Shown here piece by piece: positions 17,787-26,820 of a stretch of DNA of 64,000 nucleotides. Location: positions 62,001-126,000 of the forward strand of contig CALVVU010000002.1 in assembly GCA_944363975.1 (NCBI GenBank), given 5' to 3'. Numbering within the stretch: position 1 is the stretch's first letter; each line of letters begins with the position of its first letter. The position numbers were made by a program, and so were the translations under genes. The notes under the pieces are model-generated. The model worked only from the letters and a program-made list of their open reading frames with translations, searched no databases and was not told the origin of the DNA. The stretch is from Candidatus Coprovivens excrementavium. GTDB taxonomy: Bacteria; Bacillota_I; Bacilli_A; RF39; UBA660.

Positions 17787-18131
17787 ATGGAGTTAATAAA
17801 AGAATTTATAACAACATACGGAAATGAATTATTATATACAATAATAACAACAGTTTTAACTTATGTGGGATTAAGAGTAAAGACTTTATATGAAAAACAT
17901 GTAAATGATAGTATCAAAAAAAATATAATAGAAGATACAGTAAAATATGTTGAACAATTACATAGTGATAAATCAAGCGTTGAAAAACACGATATAGCAA
18001 AAGAGAATATACTAAATTTACTTACTGAAAAGAAAATAACAATAACAGATTTAGAATTAGAGGTAATGATAGAATCTGCATGTAACAATATAAAAAAGGA
18101 TAAGAAGAAAGACGAAGGTCAAAAGCAATGA
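17787..18131 (+). CDS. Holin-like protein (phage holin LLH type)
   Basis: 114 residues. One N-terminal membrane span (about residues 13-29, LLYTIITTVLTYVGLRV) is followed by a long charged helical tail with the DTVKYVEQLH pattern seen in LLH-family phage holins. Holins make membrane holes that release or activate endolysin. The stop overlaps the endolysin start by four bases (ATGA), the usual lysis-cassette coupling. Confidence 0.75.
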   Translation: MELIKEFITTYGNELLYTIITTVLTYVGLRVKTLYEKHVNDSIKKNIIEDTVKYVEQLHSDKSSVEKHDIAKENILNLLTEKKITITDLELEVMIESACNNIKKDKKKDEGQKQ

Positions 18132-19081
18132 GTACAGTAAAAAAGTTAATCGAAATTGCACTTGATGAAGAAGGGTACTTGGAAAAGAAGAGTAACGAGA
18201 GTTTAGATGATAAAACGGCAAATCCTGGCAAAAATAATTTTACAAAATATGCTAGAGATTTAGATAAAGTAAAAAATTTTTATAATGGTAGAAAGCAAAG
18301 TTTTTCATGGTGTGATATTTTTGTTGATTGGTGTTTCGTTCAAACTTTTGGAGTAAAAAGAGCACAAGAATTACTATGTCAACCAGATAAATCTACAGGA
18401 GCCGGAGTAGGTTTTTCTAAAAGTTTTTATGCCCAAAAAAATCAATACCATAAAAGTCCAGAAATAGGTGATCAAATATTTTTTAAGAAAAACAATAAAA
18501 TTTGTCACACAGGACTCGTATATAAGATAGATGCCACATATGTATATACTATTGAAGGTAACACCAGTAGCGCAAAAGGTGTTGTATCAAATGGCGGATG
18601 TGTTCGAACAAAAAAATATCGATTAAATGCTTCGTCGATAGATGGGTATGGTAGACCAGATTATTCTGACAAGGAATTAGATGAAGTGGAAACTGCTACA
18701 AATAGAACGATTATGTATGTAGACAATGTCGATTACGAGGGATTAAATGTTAGGTCACTTAAAAATAATGAAGTTGTGGAATTATTACCTATTGGGTCAG
18801 TAGTTAAAGTTATAAAAATTTTAGATGGAAGAGCTTATTTAGGAGATTGTAAATATGTTTATTCAATTTATTTATCAAAAAAACAACCTAAACTAAAGAC
18901 CGTAACTGGAGCAGACGAAGAAGGACTGAATGTTAGAAAAAAACGTAATACAAAAAAAAGTAACAAACCAATAGCGTGTTTGAAAAATGGAACAAAAGTA
19001 AAAGTATATGGTATAAGATTTGGTTGGTCAAAAATATCACCGGATTCAGAAGCTTGGGTAATTTCTAAATATTTAAAATAA
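18128..19081 (+). CDS. Endolysin: CHAP/NlpC-like peptidase with two SH3 domains
   Basis: 317 residues. The N-terminal catalytic domain has the cysteine motif FSWCDIFVDWCF (Cys62), a downstream His (ICHTGLVY, His127) and an acidic or amide partner (TIEGNTS, 143-145), as in CHAP amidase/endopeptidases. Two SH3-type cell-wall binding domains follow: about 190-250 (NVDYEGLNVRS) and 255-317 (GADEEGLNVRK). There is no signal peptide, so it depends on the holin encoded just upstream. It would cut peptidoglycan during lysis or toxin release. Confidence 0.87.
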   Translation: MSTVKKLIEIALDEEGYLEKKSNESLDDKTANPGKNNFTKYARDLDKVKNFYNGRKQSFSWCDIFVDWCFVQTFGVKRAQELLCQPDKSTGAGVGFSKSFYAQKNQYHKSPEIGDQIFFKKNNKICHTGLVYKIDATYVYTIEGNTSSAKGVVSNGGCVRTKKYRLNASSIDGYGRPDYSDKELDEVETATNRTIMYVDNVDYEGLNVRSLKNNEVVELLPIGSVVKVIKILDGRAYLGDCKYVYSIYLSKKQPKLKTVTGADEEGLNVRKKRNTKKSNKPIACLKNGTKVKVYGIRFGWSKISPDSEAWVISKYLK

Positions 19082-19097
19082 CCTAGAATTTAAAAGA

Positions 19098-19123
19098 GAT
19101 TCGCCGTTTGAGCGAATCTTTTT
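19098..19123 (+). terminator. Intrinsic terminator after endolysin
   Basis: GATTCGC (19098-19104) pairs with GCGAATC (19112-19118), followed by TTTTT. A second TCGCT...AGCGA hairpin with its own T-run follows (to about 19148). Confidence 0.85.
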
Positions 19124-19267
19124 CGCTAAATAAGCGATAGCTTTTTTTACAATTCGCCATTATTCTCAACTTAGAGATATGAAAAGTATCTTGTGGAAGT
19201 AGGTGAAGGTAAAAAAGAATAAACTAATTTAAACATAAATTATAAAAAAAGAAAGAGGTAAAATAAT

Positions 19268-19957
19268 ATGAATGAAGAAACAACAAATACAACAGGATAT
19301 GATCAATACTTTACAGAAACAACAGAAGGGTTAGATATAGTAGCTAATAATTTAGAAGCAAGCTGTATAACTTCTACAAATAACAAATTTAGTTTAGACA
19401 CAAATGGAAACTTAACAGTAAATAGCTTAAACATTAGTGACGCGAATAATAACACACTAAGTTTTGAAGCAATATTTAATAGAATTTATCCAGTAGGTTC
19501 AATTTACATTACTACGGTTGATGTAAATCCAGGAACATTATTTACTGGTACATGGGAAAAAATAGAGGATAGATTTTTATTAGCATCTAGTAATAACTAT
19601 TCACTAAATTCAATAGGTGGTGCTTTAACACATAACCATACATCAGCAGCCCATAGTCATACATCTGCTGCACATACTCATGGATATGGAACATTATTTG
19701 CAGCAGCACAATTTGCAGGTACTAATGGTTTTTATTATAAAACTAAAACAGGTTTAAGTTATGCGACAAATGAACGTAAGAAAGATACAGGAACAGGTGT
19801 TGCAACAAGTTCAACTCGTCAAGAAGGAATTCAAGTTTATGGTTCTACTGGTTCTACTACTCCAGGCAGTACTGGTTCAACTACACCTCCAAATACAGGA
19901 AATGCATCTTCACTACCACCATATTTAGCGGTTAATATTTATAAGAGAGTTAGTTAG
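19268..19957 (+). CDS. Phage tail-collar/baseplate-like protein
   Basis: 229 residues. The centre has the YPVGSIYI...NPGTLFTGTWEKIEDRFLLA block of phage baseplate and collar-type fibre proteins, then a histidine-rich stretch (HNHTSAAHSHTSAAHTHG), glycine/serine/threonine repeats, and the usual LPPYLAVNIYKRVS ending. No signal peptide. Its tail partners (sheath, tube, baseplate) are absent from the island, so it has been co-opted or is left over. It lies nine bases before the RHS gene and is probably co-translated with it. A role in displaying or binding the RHS protein is inference. Confidence 0.8.
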   Translation: MNEETTNTTGYDQYFTETTEGLDIVANNLEASCITSTNNKFSLDTNGNLTVNSLNISDANNNTLSFEAIFNRIYPVGSIYITTVDVNPGTLFTGTWEKIEDRFLLASSNNYSLNSIGGALTHNHTSAAHSHTSAAHTHGYGTLFAAAQFAGTNGFYYKTKTGLSYATNERKKDTGTGVATSSTRQEGIQVYGSTGSTTPGSTGSTTPPNTGNASSLPPYLAVNIYKRVS

Positions 19958-19965
19958 GTGATTCT

Positions 19966-22900
19966 ATGGACAAGCGAATAGAATTAACTGAATATCAAAC
20001 TCCAAATTCAAAAACATATTTAAAAAAAGATGGAACAATTCAGGTAGAAATATATGATGAAATAATTAATAATGATAATAACATTATGCTCCTGTCTGAT
20101 GAACCAACTTTAACACCGGGAGAATCAAATAATACTGCCGATATGGGTGGTATTATAGGGAATAATAATCCATTTAATATAGTTGATACTTATATTTCAT
20201 CTAATGGAACAAATTCTGGTGAAGAAGATAAAATAAAAATTGGTGTAGAAAAGATTAATGGAACAGATGTAATACATCGTGCATTATTAAAATTCGATTT
20301 ACCTTCTATACCTTCAAGTTATACAATAGTTGATGCTACACTCAATTTAATTGGATATTATGATGAAAACTATGATGAGTTTAATTCGAACGAACAAATT
20401 TCAATTCATCAATTAACTGCAGATTGGGAAGAAACATCAGCAACTTGGTCGTCTATGAATAATAAATATGATACTAATATAGAAAATTACTTTCATAGTA
20501 CGAGATCAGCAGGAACAATTTCTGGAGAAACAATTACTTTGGATAGCAAAATATCTAAAGTGGATGTTACAGACTTAGTACAAAGATGGTATAACAACGA
20601 ACCAAATTATGGATTAATGTTAAAAGCAGTAGATGAAATTTACAATGCAAATGTAAAAATAGGAGAATATTATACCAAAAATACTAATGCATCATCTAGT
20701 AGTCCGCAGCCAAGATTAATAATAAACTATAAAAACATGAATGGACTAGAAGGATATTTAACATATACTTCACAAGGACACGAATTAGGTTCAACACATA
20801 TCAACAATTATAATGGTAATTTAACTAGTATTTTTGATGTAGCTAATACGATTGGTGGAGCGTTACCTGTTGATATAAATCTTGTATATAATACATCAGA
20901 TAAAGTATTAGATGTTGATTATGGATATGGATTAGGAATAAAACCAAATTTAATACAAACTATAAAAGAAGTTACTATTGATGATGAAGATGTACTTGAA
21001 TATATAGATGAGGATAGTACAATTCATTTATTTTATAAATCTACTGATAATATTTATTATGATGAAGATGGTCTATCTTTAAAAGTAGAGCTAGTTGATA
21101 ATAATTATGTAATGACTGATAAAGATAAAAATACTAATAAATATGTTAACCATAATGGAACATATTATTTAGAAGAAATCAAAGATACAACAGACAAAAT
21201 AATTCAAATTAATTATGATACTAGCAATAGAATAAGCAAAGTAATAGATGCTTCTAATAGTGAAATAAATATTACTTATGAAGATAATAAAATTAGTTTT
21301 ATAAGCCCTTATAAAACTACAATAGTTAATTTAACAAATAATTTATTAACTAGTATAGAAGATTTAGGAGATATAACTACTATTAATTATAACAGTAATA
21401 ATTTAATAGAAAAGATTATTAATTCTAATGGTTTATATACTAAGTATGAATATATTAACACAAAAACATTTAAAGTATCAAAAGTAACAGAATATGGAAC
21501 AGATGATAGCGAAGGTAATTATTTAGAATTTACTTATAATTTAAAGTCTACAAGTATTAAAGATAGAAAAGGACATGTTAATACTTATGTATTTAATAAC
21601 AATGCTAATACAGAAGTAATTACTAATTTAGATAGTAATAATGATCTAACTAATGCATATGGTAAAACATCAGTATTTGGAGAAAATGGAACAGCGTCGG
21701 TAAATAAAATTACTTTGGATAGTAATTTAGTTAAACATGTTAATAACTTAATAGATAATTCTTCTTTTGAAGATGGAAATAGTTCATTTACAGTTTCAAA
21801 TAGTAATATTACTTCGTCTGTAATAAGCGAAGGACATTACGGATTAAAATCGTTAAAGATTACAAATACAGCATTAAATAGTTATATTAGTTTATCTAAA
21901 CAAGTAGATAAAAATAATTATTATACTTTTAGTACTTACATTAAGAATGATGTGCCTTTAGAAATCTCTTTATCATATGATTCAGTAGAAGAAAAAACTA
22001 TTATAAATGATATAAATACGGAATATAGTAGATATGATGTGACTATTAATTATCCTGAATCAGCAAGTTCCAATTTAGTGGTCAAGATTACACCATTAGG
22101 TATTGGAAATATATGGATAGATGCCATTCAATTAGAAGAAGGAGAAGTAGCTAATTATTATAATATGATTAGTAATAGTAGCTTTAACAATGGAACAACC
22201 GGATATGAAATCTCTTCTAGCAAAAGAACAGGAAGACAGTGGAACTATGAATCTGAAGAAACAACACCTAGAGCCGAAGTTGTCACAATAGATAATATTA
22301 AAGCATTGAAGTTGAATAATAACCCTTTGATTCAAACTACTGTGGCTAAACATTTCGATGTAAATGGTAAAGCAGGAGATGTATTTGAATTATCTTTTTG
22401 GTATAAAAATGAGGGACCGAGAATCATACCTACAGAAGAGAATATTGTTGAACCAGCCAATATAGCAGGATATATCTATTTTGATTATATTGATGGCGAG
22501 TGGGAAGGATATGGAGAAGATGATTATTTAACTACATATAATAAAGATTGGCATTATTTCTCTAAAAAGTATGTAGCTAAATATGATTTTAATAGTATAT
22601 CTTTAAATATTAATGATTTATTTAGTTGTAGAGATTGTTATATTACAAATATATCTATATTCAAAGATTTAGAAAGTTATTCTTATGTCTATGATGATGA
22701 AGGAAACTTAGTTTCTAGTACCGATTTATCTAGAGAAACTTCTACATTTAATTATGATGGTAATAACCAATTAATTGAAGCCATTTCACCTTTAGGTAAA
22801 AAGTTTAAATATGAGTATGATGAAAATGTAACTGATAGATTAATAAGAGCTATATCACCAACTGGTATTACAAATAGTATTGATTATGATAGTAATAATA

Positions 22901-25656
22901 ATCCTATAAAAACAGTTATAAATAATACTCAAGCTTTTGATGAAATAATAGATACAACTTATTATATAAGAGCTAAGGGTACAGATTGTTATCTATATAT
23001 TAAACCAGATAAAAATTTAATGGTAAGACAATGTGAATGTTCACACGATAAGTTTAATGTTATTAAACAAACTGATAACAAAATAAAATTACAATATGCA
23101 ATCTTAAATAATTATTATTTGAAAGATAATGGTGGAATTTTAAAAGTAGAATACGGTGACAATAATAATTTATTTGAACTTATTGAACAATCTGATAAAA
23201 CATATACGATAAAATCTGTTACTAGTAGTTTGGCAGTGACAGTAAATGAGAATAATACGTTATCTTTAAATACATATAACGAAAATAACGAATCACAACA
23301 TTTCTTATTTGAAAGAATGGAAAATAGTTTATTTATTGAAAGTAGTGCTGAGTATACTAATGATGGTAGATTCATTAAATCCGTAAAAGATAGTCTAGGT
23401 AATGTTGTTACTTATAATATAAATAGTACTACTGGAGTAACAAATAGTATTACTGATCAACTAGGTAATATTACTAACTATACATACGATAATAAGTTTA
23501 GAGTTAGTAATATTTCTAAGGGAGAACAAAATGTATCTTATGAGTATAGTGATAATAACTTATCTAAGATAACTCATGGTACTAAGAATTATACTCTTGA
23601 ATATGATATCTTTAATAATAATAAAAAAGTTAATATAAATAGTATTAATTTAGTAGAAAATACGTATGAAAATAATAATGGTAATTTAATTAAAGTAAAA
23701 TATGGCAATAATCATGAAATAAATTATACATATGATGAATTTGATAGAGTTAAAACGATTACTAAATCAAATGATATATATAGAAACTATTATGATAATT
23801 TAGGCAGAATAGTTAAATTAACTTCCGATAAAGATAATTATAATTATGAATATGATTTTGCCAATAGACTAAGCAAATATAAATTCAATAATTACAAAGC
23901 ATCATATAATTATGATAGTGAAAATAATATAACAGATAAGATAGAGAATTTAGAAAACAATTCATATACATACAATTATACTTATAATCAAGAATCATTG
24001 TTAACTAACTTAAATATCTTAAATAACAATTTTAATTATATTTATGATAATTTAGGAAGACTTGCTGAAAGTAATATTAATGATAGTTATAAGACAACTT
24101 ATAGCTATATTACTAATGGTAAGAAAACTACTACTATATTAAGTAATGTAAATGATAATGGAATTAATTATTCATATAAATACGATAAGTTAGGTAATAT
24201 AACTGAAGTAAAAAAAGATAACTTGGTTGTTAATCAATATTTTTATGATGAACATTCTCAATTGATTAAAGAAAATAATTTAGCTAATAATCAAACGATT
24301 GAATATTCATATGATAATTATGGAAATATCTTATCTAAGAAAGTTTATACGTATAATACAACTAATTTACTATCAGAAAATACATATTCATATGAAAATA
24401 GTAATTGGCAAGATTTATTAACTAAATTTAATAATGAATCAATTACATATGATAATATTGGTAATCCATTAACAATTGGTAATAAGATTCTAACTTGGAT
24501 GAATGGTAGAGAGTTATCAACATATAATGATGGAACTAATAATATAAGTTATGAATATAATCTAAATGGTATTCGTACTTCTAAAATGGTAAATAGTATT
24601 AAAACAAATTATTATTTAGAAGGTTCAAAAATAGTATTTGAAGATAGAAACGGATTGTATATATACTATATTTATAGTAATGATGAACTCGTTGGATTTA
24701 AATATAATGGTGTTGTTTATTATTATCGTAAAAACGTATTTGATGATATTGTAGGTATTTTAAACTCAAACTACGAAGAAATAGTTAATTATAAATATGA
24801 TAGTTGGGGAGCAATTTCTAGTATTGTGGATAATAGTGGAATTAATCTTGGTACAATAAATCCATTCCGTTATAGGAGCTATTACTATGATGAAGAAACT
24901 AAGTTATACTATATAAATAGTAGATACTACAATCCTGAGTGGGGAAGGTTTGTTAATGGGGACATGTATATCTCTACGGGTCAAGGTAGTAATGGATGCA
25001 ATATGTTTAATTATTGTGGTAATAACCATATTAATAGATTTGAAAATGGCAATAGCTGGATAAGCAGTATAGGAAAATGCATAAAGAAAGCGGCAAAAAA
25101 AGCTAAAAAAGCGACAGTGGGAGCATATAATGCAGGAAAAAAAGCTGTTAATAATGCTATAAAAAAGATTAATGACACTTATGAAAATGTTAAGCGACAA
25201 GTTAAAAAATTTGCAAAAGAGGTAGAGAAAAAATGGAATTCCGCGAAAGAATGGGTAGAAGAAAGATTTGTATTTGAATGGGGGACAGGCGTAGGAGCTA
25301 AAATAAATTTGAATGAAGTTGTTGAAGTTGGTGTATCATCAACTTTTGGAAGCACATATAATAATGGTAAATGGAACGATTATGATAGATTTAGTGGTGA
25401 AGCGACAGTTGGTCTTTCTGAAAATTTAGACGCAGGATATAAGAAGGAAGCAACAAGTTATGACAATTCTGGTGATTTCAATGATTATTTTATGGATATA
25501 CCTGGTATATTAACAAGTGAATATAGCGAAAAAAATACTACAATTGGAGTGAAACACCAAAAAACAAATGCAACACTAGAAGGTGACTTTGTAGGTATTT
25601 CCGTTGACTTTTATTTTATTGTAGGATTTGATTTTAAAATAGGATTTATGATATAA
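19966..25656 (+). CDS. Giant RHS/YD-repeat protein, candidate polymorphic toxin
   Basis: 1896 residues. Domains in order: a DNRLRE-type carbohydrate-active-protein domain (about 65-250, with RALLKFDLPSI and DVTDLVQRWYNN); first YD repeats (about 330-590); two jelly-roll CBM-like domains (about 595-725 and 730-905, each opening with an SSF motif); more YD repeats; a ricin-like beta-trefoil insert (about 998-1118); the main YD barrel (about 1120-1600); and the RHS core end (PFRYRSYYYDEETKLYYINSRYY...) near 1640-1690. The final 200 residues differ: a lysine/alanine-rich amphipathic helix (1705-1760) and a glycine-rich strand region. There is no signal peptide. The usual DPxG cleavage motif after the core is replaced by FENGNS. 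Toxin activity is inferred from layout; no known toxin fold was recognised. Confidence 0.88.
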   Translation: MDKRIELTEYQTPNSKTYLKKDGTIQVEIYDEIINNDNNIMLLSDEPTLTPGESNNTADMGGIIGNNNPFNIVDTYISSNGTNSGEEDKIKIGVEKINGTDVIHRALLKFDLPSIPSSYTIVDATLNLIGYYDENYDEFNSNEQISIHQLTADWEETSATWSSMNNKYDTNIENYFHSTRSAGTISGETITLDSKISKVDVTDLVQRWYNNEPNYGLMLKAVDEIYNANVKIGEYYTKNTNASSSSPQPRLIINYKNMNGLEGYLTYTSQGHELGSTHINNYNGNLTSIFDVANTIGGALPVDINLVYNTSDKVLDVDYGYGLGIKPNLIQTIKEVTIDDEDVLEYIDEDSTIHLFYKSTDNIYYDEDGLSLKVELVDNNYVMTDKDKNTNKYVNHNGTYYLEEIKDTTDKIIQINYDTSNRISKVIDASNSEINITYEDNKISFISPYKTTIVNLTNNLLTSIEDLGDITTINYNSNNLIEKIINSNGLYTKYEYINTKTFKVSKVTEYGTDDSEGNYLEFTYNLKSTSIKDRKGHVNTYVFNNNANTEVITNLDSNNDLTNAYGKTSVFGENGTASVNKITLDSNLVKHVNNLIDNSSFEDGNSSFTVSNSNITSSVISEGHYGLKSLKITNTALNSYISLSKQVDKNNYYTFSTYIKNDVPLEISLSYDSVEEKTIINDINTEYSRYDVTINYPESASSNLVVKITPLGIGNIWIDAIQLEEGEVANYYNMISNSSFNNGTTGYEISSSKRTGRQWNYESEETTPRAEVVTIDNIKALKLNNNPLIQTTVAKHFDVNGKAGDVFELSFWYKNEGPRIIPTEENIVEPANIAGYIYFDYIDGEWEGYGEDDYLTTYNKDWHYFSKKYVAKYDFNSISLNINDLFSCRDCYITNISIFKDLESYSYVYDDEGNLVSSTDLSRETSTFNYDGNNQLIEAISPLGKKFKYEYDENVTDRLIRAISPTGITNSIDYDSNNNPIKTVINNTQAFDEIIDTTYYIRAKGTDCYLYIKPDKNLMVRQCECSHDKFNVIKQTDNKIKLQYAILNNYYLKDNGGILKVEYGDNNNLFELIEQSDKTYTIKSVTSSLAVTVNENNTLSLNTYNENNESQHFLFERMENSLFIESSAEYTNDGRFIKSVKDSLGNVVTYNINSTTGVTNSITDQLGNITNYTYDNKFRVSNISKGEQNVSYEYSDNNLSKITHGTKNYTLEYDIFNNNKKVNINSINLVENTYENNNGNLIKVKYGNNHEINYTYDEFDRVKTITKSNDIYRNYYDNLGRIVKLTSDKDNYNYEYDFANRLSKYKFNNYKASYNYDSENNITDKIENLENNSYTYNYTYNQESLLTNLNILNNNFNYIYDNLGRLAESNINDSYKTTYSYITNGKKTTTILSNVNDNGINYSYKYDKLGNITEVKKDNLVVNQYFYDEHSQLIKENNLANNQTIEYSYDNYGNILSKKVYTYNTTNLLSENTYSYENSNWQDLLTKFNNESITYDNIGNPLTIGNKILTWMNGRELSTYNDGTNNISYEYNLNGIRTSKMVNSIKTNYYLEGSKIVFEDRNGLYIYYIYSNDELVGFKYNGVVYYYRKNVFDDIVGILNSNYEEIVNYKYDSWGAISSIVDNSGINLGTINPFRYRSYYYDEETKLYYINSRYYNPEWGRFVNGDMYISTGQGSNGCNMFNYCGNNHINRFENGNSWISSIGKCIKKAAKKAKKATVGAYNAGKKAVNNAIKKINDTYENVKRQVKKFAKEVEKKWNSAKEWVEERFVFEWGTGVGAKINLNEVVEVGVSSTFGSTYNNGKWNDYDRFSGEATVGLSENLDAGYKKEATSYDNSGDFNDYFMDIPGILTSEYSEKNTTIGVKHQKTNATLEGDFVGISVDFYFIVGFDFKIGFMI

Positions 25657-25678
25657 TACGCAGAGAAAGAGGATTAAT

Positions 25679-25906
25679 ATGACAAAAAAAATTATTATTT
25701 GGTTTTTGGAAATAGCAATTCCTGTTTTTGCATATGTTTTACCTTCATGCTTGATTTTAGAACTATTTCCAGCTTTAACTAAAAACGAAGATATCACTTT
25801 AACAATAGGATTGATTGTAGGATTTATATTTATTCCTTTATTTAGGGAATATTTACAAGGAAAAAAGATAATTCCTAAAATAATAGATAAATTATCCAAA
25901 AAATAA
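25679..25906 (+). CDS. Small two-span membrane protein, candidate immunity protein
   Basis: 75 residues with two hydrophobic spans (about 6-28 and 38-57) and a lysine-rich end. It starts 22 bases after the RHS gene with an AGAAAGAGG ribosome site and is followed by a terminator. Position and size match immunity proteins that protect against membrane-active RHS toxins, but the function is inferred from position only. Confidence 0.6.
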   Translation: MTKKIIIWFLEIAIPVFAYVLPSCLILELFPALTKNEDITLTIGLIVGFIFIPLFREYLQGKKIIPKIIDKLSKK

Positions 25907-25972
25907 AAATTTTTTAAGATATTAATTACTTTTGTTATTATATATATTTATAATAAAAAGAGATTAAAAGAT

Positions 25973-26001
25973 AAAAAATCGCTAATTTAGCGATTTTTTT
26001 T
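25973..26001 (+). terminator. Intrinsic terminator of the RHS unit
   Basis: AATCGCT and AGCGATT form a perfect stem flanked by A and T runs, so it can work in both directions. Its core is shared with the terminators at 16929 and 19098. Confidence 0.85.
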
Positions 26002-26032
26002 AATTCGCCAAATTAACAAATAAAAAAATTAG

Positions 26033-26112
26033 AAATGTATATTAATGTTAAGACAAGATAGTGTTTTGTATAGCACGACAGAAAGAGGTCTTGTCATGAA
26101 TAATATACATTT
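26033..26112 (+). promoter_or_regulatory. Long imperfect hairpin in the leader of the sigma-like gene
   Basis: AAATGTATAT (26033-26042) pairs with ATATACATTT (26103-26112), and inside it GACAAGA (26052-26058) pairs with TCTTGTC (26089-26095). The 3' arm contains the leader peptide start, so translation of the peptide would melt the structure. Confidence 0.6.
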
Positions 26113-26128
26113 GAAAAATGTTTATTAA
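26096..26128 (+). CDS. Leader peptide MNNIHLKNVY
   Basis: A ten-codon frame with an AGAGG ribosome site seven bases upstream, placed inside a hairpin and 20 bases before a strong terminator. The layout of short peptide, terminator and regulatory gene recalls the attenuated leaders upstream of tet(M) and its neighbours on Tn916-like elements. Translation is inferred, not shown. Confidence 0.5.
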   Translation: MNNIHLKNVY

Positions 26129-26148
26129 TAATCATGTAATACTAAATG

Positions 26149-26192
26149 TCGCTTATTGCGCTTTTGAACAAAGTGCAGTAAGCGATTTTTTT
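26149..26192 (+). terminator. Strong terminator/attenuator before the sigma-like gene
   Basis: A 16-bp stem with two mismatches (26149-26164 with 26170-26185) around a GAAC-type loop is followed by seven T (26186-26192). It lies 77 bases before the start codon, so it either ends upstream transcription or acts as an attenuator. Confidence 0.8.
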
Positions 26193-26228
26193 AATTGGAT
26201 AAAAATTCAACTTAGAGGACCACCTTTT

Positions 26229-26260
26229 CAATCAAATTTTTAAGGAAATTTGATTGGAGG
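26229..26260 (+). promoter_or_regulatory. Hairpin abutting the ribosome binding site
   Basis: CAATCAAATTT (26229-26239) and AAATTTGATTG (26246-26256) form a perfect 11-bp stem that ends at the GGAGG of the next gene, so folding could restrict translation initiation. Confidence 0.6.
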
Positions 26261-26268
26261 AAAATAAA

Positions 26269-26724
26269 GTGTCTAATAGACCTAAAAGAAGAAAGTTTAA
26301 AGATAACCCTTATACGATAATAGAGATAGAAATAAGCAATAAGTATTTTATTACGTTTAAAGATAGTAGAGGTATTTTCAATAAAGTAGAAGTATCGAAA
26401 GATATATATGAATTGTTTAATTATTACGAATTAAGAGATTTATCACAAATGAATGAATATGATAATCATATAGAATATTCAGAAATATATGAAAATAACT
26501 TGAATAAAAGAGCAATTAAAAAAGAAAAGAGTATTGAAGAAATAATATTAGAAAAATTTTCGTTTAACGAATTAAAAAAAGCGATAGAAGAATTACCAGA
26601 AATTCAAAAACAAAGAATAAAAAAATATTATTTTGAAGATAAAAATGAATATGAAATTGCTAAGGAAGAAGGTATATCACATCAAGCGATACATATTGGA
26701 TTAGAACGAGCACGAAAAAATTAA
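26269..26724 (+). CDS. Sigma-70 region 4-like regulator of conjugative-element type
   Basis: About 151 residues from GTG 26269, which has GGAGG eight bases upstream; the frame runs back to TTG 26254. The C-terminal third (about 100-151) is a region 4-type helix-turn-helix (IEELPEIQKQRIKKYYFEDKNEYEIAKEEGISHQAIHIGLERARK). The N terminus is a basic, strand-rich domain as in small sigma-like proteins of Tn916/Tn1549-type elements, where they regulate excision or transfer. It is preceded by a leader peptide, a terminator and a hairpin at the ribosome site. Confidence 0.78.
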   Translation: MSNRPKRRKFKDNPYTIIEIEISNKYFITFKDSRGIFNKVEVSKDIYELFNYYELRDLSQMNEYDNHIEYSEIYENNLNKRAIKKEKSIEEIILEKFSFNELKKAIEELPEIQKQRIKKYYFEDKNEYEIAKEEGISHQAIHIGLERARKN

Positions 26725-26780
26725 AAGAAATTTTAGAAAAAGATCATTTTTAGGTTTGCTTTTTTGATTATTAGTTAGGA

Positions 26781-26820
26781 AACAGGTGAAAGAGGAAGAA
26801 ACTCTTTTACCTGTTTTTTT
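26781..26820 (+). terminator. Intrinsic terminator of the sigma-like gene
   Basis: AACAGGTGAAAGAG (26781-26794) pairs with CTCTTTTACCTGTT (26802-26815) with one mismatch, followed by T. Confidence 0.9.

Noticed and set aside
17787-19957. Complete prophage
   Set aside because: Only holin, endolysin and one collar-like protein are present; there are no capsid, portal, terminase, tail tube or replication genes.
24904-25200. Minus-strand frames inside the RHS gene (also at 22132 and 23115)
   Set aside because: They have no ribosome site and are explained as shadows of the repetitive AT-rich RHS coding strand.
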